Assembly (NCBI RefSeq): GCF_001523745.2 | Contig: NZ_CP013387.1 | Span: forward strand, 1,612,001 to 1,676,000 | Source of the DNA: Burkholderia mayonis | Lineage (GTDB): Bacteria; Pseudomonadota; Gammaproteobacteria; Burkholderiales; Burkholderiaceae | DNA: 64,000 nt | Direction: 5' to 3' | Shown: positions 40,764-48,589 of the stretch, in pieces | Layout of the letters: each line of letters starts with the position of its first letter | Position numbering within the stretch: the first letter of the stretch is position 1 | Notes under the pieces: model-generated | Seen by the model: only the letters and a program-made list of their open reading frames with translations | What the model was told of the DNA's origin: nothing | Database searches by the model: none | Position numbers and translations under genes: made by a program

Positions 40764-42083
40764 TCAGCGCGTGAGCACGGCGTCGGCGACGTCGGCCCGC
40801 TGATGCCTGCGCGCGTCGAGCGCGATCACACCGAGCAGCGACAACGCCGCAAGGCACGTATAGAACACCGCGAGCGGCCACCATTGCCCGACGAACCGAT
40901 GCGCGAGCCACGTGCCGGCGAGGGGCGTCAGGCCGCCCGCGATCGCGCCGCACATCTGGTACGAGATCGAGATCGCCGAATAGCGGACGCGCGTCGGAAA
41001 CGCGCCGCTCACGAAACCCGCGATCACCGAATAGAAGCCGGCGAGGAACACGGTCGCGAGCGCGATGCCGATCACCATCGGCACGAGGCGTCCCGTCTGC
41101 ACGAGCATGAACATCGGATACGGCGACGCCATCGCGAAAAGCGCGGCGAGCTTGAGAAACCGCGCGTCGCCGAGCTTGCCGCCGAGCCACGCGGCGATCG
41201 GCTGCGACACGAACTGGATGATCGCGACGATGAACAGGCAATCGAGGATCAGCGATTTCGTCACGCCGACGTGCTGCGTCGTGAACGCGATCATGAACGT
41301 GTTCGTGAAATACAGCCCGGCGATGCCGATCGTGTTCGCGCAGATGCAGAACAGCACCATCGCGCGCGACGAGCGCAACACCTCGGCGATCGGCCGCGCG
41401 ACGGTGCGCGCCATCGCCTTCTCGTGAATGAACTCGGGCGACTCGTCGACCTTCAGCCGAACGAACACGCCGACCGCGAGCAGCACGATGCTGGCGAGAA
41501 ACGGCAGACGCCAGCCCCACGACATGAACGCATCGTGCTCCATCAAGGTGACCGCGCGAAACGCGACGAGCGACAGGATGAGCCCCGCCGGACTGCCGAG
41601 CTGCGCGAACGACGCGAAGAACGTGCGCCGCCCGTGCGGCGCGTGCTCGCCCGCCATCAGCACCGCGCCGCCCCACTCGCCGCCGACCGCGACGCCCTGC
41701 ACGATCCGCAGCAGCACGAGCAGCACGGGCGCGAGCATGCCGACGCGCTCGTAGCTCGGCAAGAGGCCGACGCAGACGGTCGCGACGCCCATCATCACGA
41801 GCGTCGTCATCAGCGCCTTCTTGCGCCCGATCCGATCGCCGAGATGGCCGAAGAACAGTCCGCCGACCGGCCGCGCGAAAAAGCCGACCGCGAACGTCGC
41901 GAACGACGCCATCGTGCTCGTGAACGGATCGCGCGACGGGAAATACAGCTCGCCGAATACGAGCGCGGCCGCGTTCGCGTAAATGTAGAAGTCGTACCAC
42001 TCGATCATCGTGCCGACGAATGCGGCGCCGGCCGCGCGGCGCGGCTGGCGCGCCGGCAGGTTCGATGGGATGCCCCGGTCCAA
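40764..42083 (-). CDS. MFS transporter, metabolite:H+ symporter (MHS) family
   Basis: Permease of 439 residues with about twelve membrane helices. MHS marks are GTMIEWYDFYIYANAAAL at the first helix and GHLGDRIGRKKAL between helices 2 and 3, with RIVQGVAVGGEWGGA in helix 4. Such carriers import dicarboxylates, betaines or other small organic acids with protons. First gene of the operon with the M20 hydrolase and aphA, and divergent from a LysR regulator, so it probably imports the compound the two hydrolases act on. Confidence 0.88.
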   Translation of the reverse strand: MDRGIPSNLPARQPRRAAGAAFVGTMIEWYDFYIYANAAALVFGELYFPSRDPFTSTMASFATFAVGFFARPVGGLFFGHLGDRIGRKKALMTTLVMMGVATVCVGLLPSYERVGMLAPVLLVLLRIVQGVAVGGEWGGAVLMAGEHAPHGRRTFFASFAQLGSPAGLILSLVAFRAVTLMEHDAFMSWGWRLPFLASIVLLAVGVFVRLKVDESPEFIHEKAMARTVARPIAEVLRSSRAMVLFCICANTIGIAGLYFTNTFMIAFTTQHVGVTKSLILDCLFIVAIIQFVSQPIAAWLGGKLGDARFLKLAALFAMASPYPMFMLVQTGRLVPMVIGIALATVFLAGFYSVIAGFVSGAFPTRVRYSAISISYQMCGAIAGGLTPLAGTWLAHRFVGQWWPLAVFYTCLAALSLLGVIALDARRHQRADVADAVLTR

Positions 42084-42252
42084 TGCGATCTCCTCGCTGA
42101 AATGTCCGCCTCGGCCGAACGAATCGGGTTCGGCAAATGGGCGATTTATCGCGCACCGGGATTAATCGGTCAAATTCTAAGTTATTATCTTAAGAATAAA
42201 TCCCGCTAATCTAGTTTTACGATGCAAAATCGTTTCCCGGGAGTAAAAATAA
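42084..42252. promoter_or_regulatory. Divergent control region between the MHS operon and lysR
   Basis: AT-rich spacer of 169 bp. It contains an imperfect palindrome ATTCTAAG (42173-42180), seven bases, CTTAAGAAT (42188-42196), of the size and dyad type used by LysR regulators. The regulator of the next gene is the natural candidate to bind it. Confidence 0.5.
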
Positions 42253-43224
42253 GTGTCGAATATTCGAACCCATGTCGCACGCGTGCTGATGGACCGCCTC
42301 GATTGGAATCTATTGCGAACGTATCTGGCGATCATGCAGGAGCGCAGCATCAGCCGCGCGGCCGCGCGGCTGCACCTGACGCAGCCGGCCGTGAGCCAGG
42401 CGCTCAAGCGGCTCGAGGATTCGCTCGGCCGCACGCTGATCCAGCGGCGCGGCGCGCAGTTCCTGCCGACGCGCGCGGGCGAAGAGGTCTACCGGATCGC
42501 AGCCGACATCTACGGCCACATGTCGCGGCTCGACAACGAGCTCGACGACCGCGGCGGCGAACTGACCGGATCGGTGCGCCTGCTGTGCGTGAGCCGCGTC
42601 GAATCGCCCGTCTACGACGAGTTTCTCGCCGAATTTCGCCGCACCTATCCGCGCGTCGATCTGCATATCGAAGTCATGCGTTCGGCGGATATTCTTTCTT
42701 CTTTATTGCAAAAAACAGCGACTTGCGGGCTCGCATTATGTCGAACGCCGGTCGATAAAATCGAATTACGCAGTTTTTTGCGACAACGCTATGCAATGTT
42801 TTGCGGACGTCACCACCGCTTATTCGGTCGGCAGGCGTTGAAAATCGAAGATCTGCTCGCCGAGAATTTCGTTTCGTTCACCAGCGACCAGATCGGCGAC
42901 GCGCTCGCGCCGCTCACCGTGTTTCGCGATCAGCGCGGCTTCACTGGGCGAATCGTCGCGACGTCGGCGAGTCTCGACGAAATCCGCCGCCTCGTGTTCG
43001 CGGGCTATGGAATCGGCTGCCTGCCCGAGCACATCGTGCGCGACGACCTCGCGCGGCAGCGGCTCTGGCGGCTGCCGCCGGAGGAAGGCCTGCTCGATGT
43101 CGAGATCTTTCTGATGTGGAACCGCGAGCGCCGGATGAACGCGGCCGAGAACGTGTTCATCGAGGCGTTTCAGTGCTACGTGCAGCGGCATCCGATGGCG
43201 GAGCGGCTGGGAATGCTGCATTGA
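42253..43224 (+). CDS. LysR-family transcriptional regulator
   Basis: Regulator of 323 residues. The winged helix-turn-helix is at residues 13-72 (LDWNLLRTYLAIMQERSISR, LHLTQPAVSQALKRLE). The substrate domain follows, containing PEHIVRDDLARQRLWRLP. I use the GTG at 42253 because GGGAG precedes it by nine bases. The ATG at 42289 would give the usual family start MDRLDWNLL and is a fair alternative. It is divergent from the MHS/M20/aphA operon and likely controls it. The stretch 42680-42850 is AT-richer than the rest of the gene. Confidence 0.9.
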   Translation: MSNIRTHVARVLMDRLDWNLLRTYLAIMQERSISRAAARLHLTQPAVSQALKRLEDSLGRTLIQRRGAQFLPTRAGEEVYRIAADIYGHMSRLDNELDDRGGELTGSVRLLCVSRVESPVYDEFLAEFRRTYPRVDLHIEVMRSADILSSLLQKTATCGLALCRTPVDKIELRSFLRQRYAMFCGRHHRLFGRQALKIEDLLAENFVSFTSDQIGDALAPLTVFRDQRGFTGRIVATSASLDEIRRLVFAGYGIGCLPEHIVRDDLARQRLWRLPPEEGLLDVEIFLMWNRERRMNAAENVFIEAFQCYVQRHPMAERLGMLH

Positions 43225-43481
43225 GCGGCTCGTCGCCGGCCGATCGAAGCGGCACATCCGGCTCGCACCGGCCCGCGGCCCACGCGCCACCGGGATGTTC
43301 AACACCGCATTGAAACTGAAATCGCGCCCGCCGGCTGTGACGCTCACGCCGGGCGCCGCATCGTCGCCACCGGCGCCGGCCAAGCGCATCCGGAAGGACT
43401 GCCGGTGATCACCGACGATCGCCGACGATGACCGCGAATGCCTCGCGCCGCTGACCGGCACAGTGCACCGCGGCGCGCGCA

Positions 43482-43558
43482 CCCGTTTCGCCCCCGTTTC
43501 GCCCCCGTTTCGCCCCCGTTTCGCCCCCGTTTCGCATCCGTTTCGCATCCGTTTCGCG
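43482..43558 (+). repeat. 11-bp tandem repeat, seven units
   Basis: Unit CCCGTTTCGCC in five near-identical copies, then two variants beginning TCCGTTTCGC. Period 11 is exact across 77 bp. Candidate VNTR; in frame it reads a repetitive F/P/V peptide only. Confidence 0.92.
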
Positions 43559-43603
43559 CGACGGCCCGCGCGCCTCTATTCCATGTTGTGGATTCGAACC
43601 GAC

Positions 43604-43650
43604 ATGAAAGCCATCGCCTTCTGCCAGAATCTCCCGATCGACGCCGACGA
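43604..43650 (+). pseudogene. 5' stub of an alcohol-dehydrogenase-like gene
   Basis: ATG at 43604 followed by MKAIAFCQNLPIDAD, the typical opening of zinc-type MDR alcohol/quinone oxidoreductases. Homology ends after about 14 codons, where the sequence becomes the antisense of the racemase-like stub. The frame then runs to a chance stop at 43717. Confidence 0.5.
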
Positions 43651-43689
43651 TTCCCAGTTCAACCCGCCGATCAATCCAATCGCTTTCAT
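43640..43689 (-). pseudogene. 5' stub of an aspartate/glutamate-racemase-like gene
   Basis: Minus-strand ATG at 43689 gives MKAIGLIGGLNWESSA, a close match to the N-terminus of aspartate racemases (MKxIGLIGGMSWES). After about 16 codons it enters the antisense of the dehydrogenase stub. The two genes must once have faced each other with their 3' parts between; that interior is gone. Confidence 0.55.
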
Positions 43690-43908
43690 CGAGTGTCTCG
43701 CGGTGGTGGCGATATGAGCGATGAATCTGGCGAGGCCGCGGCCGACGCGACAGAGACCGTTCCGCCGCCTTGGACTGAGCCGTCGACGGCCGGGGCGCGG
43801 CGGGATCTGCTGGGCAGTCCGCGCAGTCGATGGATGGGCGGCGGCGGCAGGCTTGCGGCGCACGGACTGGCCGGCGACTCGTGCAAACCGGCCGCGGACG
43901 CGGCGCTC

Positions 43909-43980
43909 AGGCGTTCAGGCGTTCAGGCGTTCAGGCGCTCAGGCGTTCAGGCGCTCAGGCGCTCAGGCGCTCAGGCGTTC
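43909..43980 (+). repeat. 8-bp tandem repeat, nine units
   Basis: Unit AGGCG(T/C)TC in nine consecutive copies, plus a tenth copy with one mismatch at 43901-43908. The T/C variants are interspersed. It ends exactly where homology to the SDR gene on the minus strand stops. Candidate VNTR. Confidence 0.92.
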
Positions 43981-44093
43981 ACGTTCGCACGACGCTCGAC
44001 GATCACCACTTGCGCGCACTGCCGCGCGAAATGACGCGCGGCCGCCAAACCGATTCCCGTGCCGCCGCCGCTGACTACGACTATCCGGCTCAT
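43971..44093 (-). pseudogene. Short-chain dehydrogenase, truncated after the NAD-binding motif
   Basis: ATG at 44093 gives MSRIVVVSGGGTGIGLAAAR followed by a second Rossmann strand (QVVIVERRANV). After 40 codons it runs into the 8-bp tandem repeat and a stop. A functional SDR needs about 250 residues, so this is a remnant. It lies 46 bp after the CoA-transferase stop and was probably the next gene of that operon. Confidence 0.8.
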
Positions 44094-44139
44094 ATGTGCG
44101 CTCCCGTGTGAACGTGATGAATGCGCCGGCGCGCGCCCG

Positions 44140-45555
44140 CTACCACCCGGCGGGTGACGAACCGAGCGCGCTCGCCGGATGTGGCCAGCGCACCGGGGCG
44201 CCGTCGACCGCCACGGGCGCGCGCACGCGCCGCGCCGGCCCCCAGCTCGTCTCCTCGACCCACTCGGCCAGATCGTCGGGCGTTTCGGGCGCGATCGGCC
44301 GCCGGCCCTTCTCCTGCAGTCCATCCGACGCGAGCAGCACCGCCGTTCTCGCGAGCGACGCGCGCGTTCTCGTCCCGACGCCCGTCGCGAGCCGGCGCGC
44401 GAGGCCGCGAATCGCGGCGGTCGCGAGGAAATAGCCGACGCCGTGATCGAGCGCCTGGACGGGCAGCGGCACGGGACGCTCGCCGCGTGTTTCGCGCATG
44501 CCCGTCTCGACGATGCCGGCGCTCGTCTGCACGAGGCTGTCGAAACCCCTGCGTCCGCGCCACGGCCCGCTCCAGCCATAGGCGTCGAGCGACACGTCGA
44601 CGAGGCCCGGATTGATCCGGCGCCGCTCGTCGGCGTCGAAGCCGAGCCGCTCAAGCGCGTCGGGCCGGTAGCCGTGGACCATCACGTCGGCCTCGCCGAT
44701 CAGGCGCCGCAGCAGTGCACACCCCTCTCCGGACTTCAGGTCGACGCGCGCGCAGCGCTTGCCGAGCACGACTTCCGGCACCGTGTTCGGCTCGTCCCAG
44801 CCGATCGGATCAATGCGCAGCACCTGCGCGCCGAAGCCCGCAAGAAAGCGCGTGGCGACGGGGCCCGCGAGGATGCGCGTCAGGTCGAGCACGCGCACGC
44901 CGTGCAGCGGACGTTCGGCGGGCGCCGACCATGCCGGGCGCTTGCCCTCGACCGCCACGTCGTCGTGAATCAGCAGCGGCTCCGCGCGCACCGCGCGCCC
45001 TTGCGGATGACGCGCCCACTCGTCCTGCGTGTGCATCGCGGCCGCGCAACCGCCCTGCGCGATGACGGCGGACTCGAGCGCGTCGCCACGCCACTGCTCG
45101 GCCGCGCGCGCGACGGCTGCCTTGTCGAGCGGCGCGCCGAGCACCGCGAGCGCGGCGTCGCGATGATGCGGCGCGTTCGTGTGCAGCCTGATCCAACCGT
45201 CGGCGGTACGATAGTCGCCCGCGATCACGTCCCACGGCGGCGGCACTTGCCAGCCGCGCGGACGCAGCGACGTGCCGAACCACAGCGACGCGCGGCGGCG
45301 ATCCACGTGAACGCCGGGCAGCTTGCCGGTCGCGCGATGCACGAGCTCGGCGACCGCGGCGCTCGCCGCGCCGATCGCGGCCGACGCGAAATCGGTGACT
45401 GGAAAGACCGACGGCAGGACGCCCACGCCGCTGAAGCGCAACGTGCGCAGATAGTCGGGATCGCCGTTCGCGGCCCGCCAGATTTCGTGCAGATACGCGG
45501 CGGTGCGAGCGCGGCCGGATTGTTCGGATTGCGATAAAGAAGCGAGATCGGACAT
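44140..45555 (-). CDS. CaiB/BaiF-type (family III) CoA-transferase
   Basis: Protein of 471 residues. The first 200 residues are a degenerate N-terminal half (WFGTSLRPRGWQVPPPWDV, GDYRTADGWIRLHTNAPHHR). From residue 220 there is a canonical family III core (HGVRVLDLTRILAGPVATR, LGKRCARVDLKSGEGCALLR, ADVMVHGYRPDALERLGF). Such enzymes move CoA between carboxylic acids. The downstream SDR gene is broken, so the original pathway may no longer work. An inverted repeat sits just upstream (45591-45631). Confidence 0.85.
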   Translation of the reverse strand: MSDLASLSQSEQSGRARTAAYLHEIWRAANGDPDYLRTLRFSGVGVLPSVFPVTDFASAAIGAASAAVAELVHRATGKLPGVHVDRRRASLWFGTSLRPRGWQVPPPWDVIAGDYRTADGWIRLHTNAPHHRDAALAVLGAPLDKAAVARAAEQWRGDALESAVIAQGGCAAAMHTQDEWARHPQGRAVRAEPLLIHDDVAVEGKRPAWSAPAERPLHGVRVLDLTRILAGPVATRFLAGFGAQVLRIDPIGWDEPNTVPEVVLGKRCARVDLKSGEGCALLRRLIGEADVMVHGYRPDALERLGFDADERRRINPGLVDVSLDAYGWSGPWRGRRGFDSLVQTSAGIVETGMRETRGERPVPLPVQALDHGVGYFLATAAIRGLARRLATGVGTRTRASLARTAVLLASDGLQEKGRRPIAPETPDDLAEWVEETSWGPARRVRAPVAVDGAPVRWPHPASALGSSPAGW

Positions 45556-46235
45556 GGATATTCTCGATTTGTCGATATCGCAGCAAGATTATTGTCGGCA
45601 AACTTCGGCTGTCAACGTTGATTCCGACAATCAAGTTATTTTTATTTTATCCGGCTGTATGCTTTTGCATGCTGATTCGAATGAACGCTGTCCGACGGAT
45701 CGGACCGCGCGCGTCACATGCAAGTGGCTTTCGATTTCCGGCGCGGCACCCGGGTTCCTGTTGCAACGGAGCGCGGTTGGTCGCTTGCCGAGACGAAGCC
45801 CGCTCTGCAACGCGGATGATTCGACGCATCGCGTATTTTCAGCCGCGCGATATCGAAACACGTCCTGAACTCCGATTCGCGCCATTAGCCGGTATTTTCT
45901 AAATAACGAGAAATTCGACGTTGATTTCAAGAATCAAGATTTGAATGCCAATCAGGCGGTTTTATTATTGCCGCTGGACCCGCGGACATCTCGTCGCCAT
46001 TTCGGCGCACCCACGGCAGAGAAACCGGAAACGTGCGAGCAGGCGTCTTCTGCCCGCACTTCCTGCCATCCGCCACGAAACGGCGTCACGGAGCCTGCCG
46101 TCCGCCGAGATGCCCGGATAGATGCCGAGATACGTCCGCGCCCTACCGCCATTCCGCCGGCGGCGCGACTTCCGCTTGCCATGTCGAACGACGCCGGATC
46201 GCCGCGCTCGGCCGCCTTGCGCGAACCGGCGCGCG
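45556..46235. other. AT-rich spacer between minus-strand operons
   Basis: 680 bp without a gene. The first 400 bp are AT-rich; the rest is GC-rich with low-complexity frames. Holds the inverted repeat listed separately and presumably the promoter of the CoA-transferase gene. Confidence 0.5.
45591..45631. promoter_or_regulatory. Inverted repeat upstream of the CoA-transferase gene
   Basis: ATTGTCGG at 45591-45598 and CCGACAAT at 45624-45631, perfect 8-bp arms separated by 25 bases, starting 36 bp before the gene. Arms are 33 bp apart centre to centre, about three helical turns. Possible operator; regulator unknown. Confidence 0.4.
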
Positions 46236-47273
46236 CTACGCTTCGAACGAAATCCCGCAGACCGCGCCGCCGCCCGCCGCGACCTCCCGCGCCGCTTTCG
46301 CCCCTTCGACCTGCAGGATCGTCGGCAGCGACACGCCGTTCTTCGCCGCCGTCACCTCGGCGAGGATCGACACCGCGATCTCCGGCGGCGTGCGGCTGCC
46401 GATGTAGATGCCCGCCGGGCCATGCAGCCGCGCAAGCGCCGCCGCGCCCAGATCGAACTCGCGCAGCCGCTCGCGCCGCGCCTGGCTGTTGCGCCGCGAG
46501 CCGAGCGCGCCGACGTAGAACGCCGGCGTCTTCAGCGCTTCCATCAGCGCGAGATCGTCGAGCTTCGGATCATGCGTCAACGCGATCACCGCCGAGCGGC
46601 GATCGAGCTGCATGTCGAGCACGGTATCGTCGGGCATCGTCCGCACGAGCCGCGTGCCCGGCACGTCCCACGCGTCCGTGTACGCTTCGCGCGGATCGCA
46701 GACCGTCACCTGATAGTCGAGCCCGACCGCGATCTGGCACAGATAGCGCGACAACTGCCCTGCGCCGATCACGAGCATCCGGTAGCGCGGCCCGTGAATC
46801 GTCACGAGGCGCGCGCCGTCGAAGGACAGCCCGTCGGTCGCGATCGCGGGCGCGAGCGCCGCTTCGCCCGTCGCGAGATCGAGCGTGCGCGTGACGAGCC
46901 GGCCGCGTTCGAGCGCGTCGCACAGCGCCGCGATGCCGCTTTTCGGCGCGAGCGGTTCGAGCACGAGCTCGATCGTGCCGCCGCACGGCAGGCCGAAGCG
47001 ATGCGCTTCTTCGGCCGTCACGCCGTACTTGACCGCTTCGGGCCGCGCCCAGCTCGCGACGCCCGACGCCTGCACGCGCGCGATCAGATCGTCCTCGATG
47101 CAGCCGCCCGACACCGAGCCGACGACGAGCCCGTCGTCGCGCACCGCGAGCATCGCGCCCTCCGGCCGCGGCGACGAACCCCAGGTCCGCACGACCGTCA
47201 CGAGCAGCGCGCGGCGGCCGTCGCCGAGCCAGCGCGCGCCCGTCCTCAGCACTTCGAGATCCGTGTTTTCCAT
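46236..47273 (-). CDS. XdhC-family molybdenum-cofactor insertion chaperone
   Basis: Protein of 345 residues: an N-terminal XdhC/CoxI part (VTVVRTWGSSPRPEGAMLAV, VGSVSGGCIEDDL) and a C-terminal Rossmann part (MLVIGAGQLSRYLCQIA, YVGALGSRRNSQAR). XdhC proteins bind and sulfurate the molybdenum cofactor and insert it into xanthine-dehydrogenase-family enzymes. Last gene of the operon, 2 bp after the cytochrome gene, so it most likely matures the Mo subunit encoded two genes upstream. Confidence 0.9.
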   Translation of the reverse strand: MENTDLEVLRTGARWLGDGRRALLVTVVRTWGSSPRPEGAMLAVRDDGLVVGSVSGGCIEDDLIARVQASGVASWARPEAVKYGVTAEEAHRFGLPCGGTIELVLEPLAPKSGIAALCDALERGRLVTRTLDLATGEAALAPAIATDGLSFDGARLVTIHGPRYRMLVIGAGQLSRYLCQIAVGLDYQVTVCDPREAYTDAWDVPGTRLVRTMPDDTVLDMQLDRRSAVIALTHDPKLDDLALMEALKTPAFYVGALGSRRNSQARRERLREFDLGAAALARLHGPAGIYIGSRTPPEIAVSILAEVTAAKNGVSLPTILQVEGAKAAREVAAGGGAVCGISFEA

Positions 47274-47275
47274 CT

Positions 47276-48589
47276 TCAGCGCGCCGCCTGCGTGGCTTTC
47301 CTGAGCTTCGCGACATCGGCCGGCCGCACGGCGGGCGCGCCGTTGTTCCAGCCCGCGCGCATGAACGTCAGCACGTCGGCGATCTGGCTATCGGTCAGCA
47401 CGTTCGCGAACTTCGGCATCGGATACGCGGCCGGCAACCCGTCGATCACGAGATCCTCAGTGCCGTTCAGCGTGACGTTGATCAGCGACGACGCATTCGA
47501 TTCGAGCACATTCGGATTGCCCGCGAGCGGCGAAAGCAGCGGCGCGAACGCGTTGCCGTCGACGCCGTGGCAATGCATGCAGTACGCGGCATACACCTTC
47601 GCGCCCGCATCGTGCGCGGGCCGCGCGAGCAGCGCCTGCGTCGCGGCCGCGTCATAGCGATAAGGCGGCGCGCCCGTGCCGCCCGACGCCGGCAGCGACT
47701 TCAGATAGCGCGCGATCGCCGTCAGGTCCGCATCCGTCAGCGCATGCGTGCTGTGATTGATCACGCTCGTCATCGAGCCGAATGCGCTCGCGTGCCTGTT
47801 CGCCCCCGTCTTCATGAACTGCGCGACATCGGCTTCGTTCCATCGTCCGAGGCCGACGTTGTGCTCGCCCGTCAGATTCGCGGCGAACCAGTTGTCGATC
47901 GGCGCGCCGGACAGGTACGCCGGGCCGCTTTCGTCGAGCGCTTTCTCCTGGAAGCCGACGCCGCGCGGCGTGTGGCACGAACCGCAGTGACCGAGCCCCT
48001 GCACGAGGTACGCGCCGCGATTCCACGTCGCATCCTTGCCCGGCTTGTCGCGATACACGGTCGTGTCGAGAAACACCGCGTTCCAGATCTTCAGCGGCCA
48101 TCTCATGCCGAGCGGCCACGGAATGTCCGACGCGCGGTTCGCCTGCTTCACCGGCTCGACGCCGTGCATGAAGTACGTGTAGAGCGCCTTCACGTCGTCA
48201 TCGGCGAGCTTCGCGTACGACGGATACGGCATCGCCGGATACAGGTTGTGGCCGTCCTTCGCGACGCCTGCGCGCAGCGCGCGCGCGAACTCGGCCTCGC
48301 TGTAGCCGCCGATCCCCGTCTCCCGATCCGGCGTGATGTTGGTCGCATAGATCGCGCCCAGCGGCGTCTCCATCGGCAGGCCGCCTGCGAACGGCTTGCC
48401 GCGCGCGGTCGTGTGGCACGCGATGCAATCGCCCGCCTTCGCGAGGTATGCGCCGCGCGCGACGAGCGCGTCGTCGGGCGTCGCGGCGCGCGCGCCCGCG
48501 CTCAGCGCGAGCGCGGCGAGCATTGCGCCGAGCGCCTTCGCGACGTGCTTCGGTTTGTTTCCTGTACGAATCATCGGAGTCCTCGACAT
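47276..48589 (-). CDS. Triheme cytochrome c subunit of a periplasmic dehydrogenase
   Basis: Protein of 437 residues with three haem c sites: CIACHT, CGSCHT and CMHCHG. A signal peptide covers about residues 15-35 (ALGAMLAALALSAGARA). The architecture is that of the AdhB/gluconate-dehydrogenase/nicotinate-dehydrogenase cytochrome subunits that pass electrons from a periplasmic dehydrogenase to ubiquinone or a terminal oxidase. The ATG at 48589 directly follows the Mo-subunit stop; a second ATG five codons in is an alternative. Confidence 0.9.
   Translation of the reverse strand: MSRTPMIRTGNKPKHVAKALGAMLAALALSAGARAATPDDALVARGAYLAKAGDCIACHTTARGKPFAGGLPMETPLGAIYATNITPDRETGIGGYSEAEFARALRAGVAKDGHNLYPAMPYPSYAKLADDDVKALYTYFMHGVEPVKQANRASDIPWPLGMRWPLKIWNAVFLDTTVYRDKPGKDATWNRGAYLVQGLGHCGSCHTPRGVGFQEKALDESGPAYLSGAPIDNWFAANLTGEHNVGLGRWNEADVAQFMKTGANRHASAFGSMTSVINHSTHALTDADLTAIARYLKSLPASGGTGAPPYRYDAAATQALLARPAHDAGAKVYAAYCMHCHGVDGNAFAPLLSPLAGNPNVLESNASSLINVTLNGTEDLVIDGLPAAYPMPKFANVLTDSQIADVLTFMRAGWNNGAPAVRPADVAKLRKATQAAR

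Larger units (their letters stand above)
43225..43980. other. Decayed region rich in tandem repeats and gene stubs
   Basis: No intact gene. It holds an 11-bp tandem repeat, the 5' ends of two opposed genes fused at about 43645, and an 8-bp tandem repeat, each listed separately. The rest is GC-rich sequence with low-complexity open frames. Confidence 0.7.

Noticed and set aside
43482..43980. Possible CRISPR array
   Set aside because: Both repeats are direct head-to-tail units of 11 and 8 bp with no unique spacers and no cas genes.
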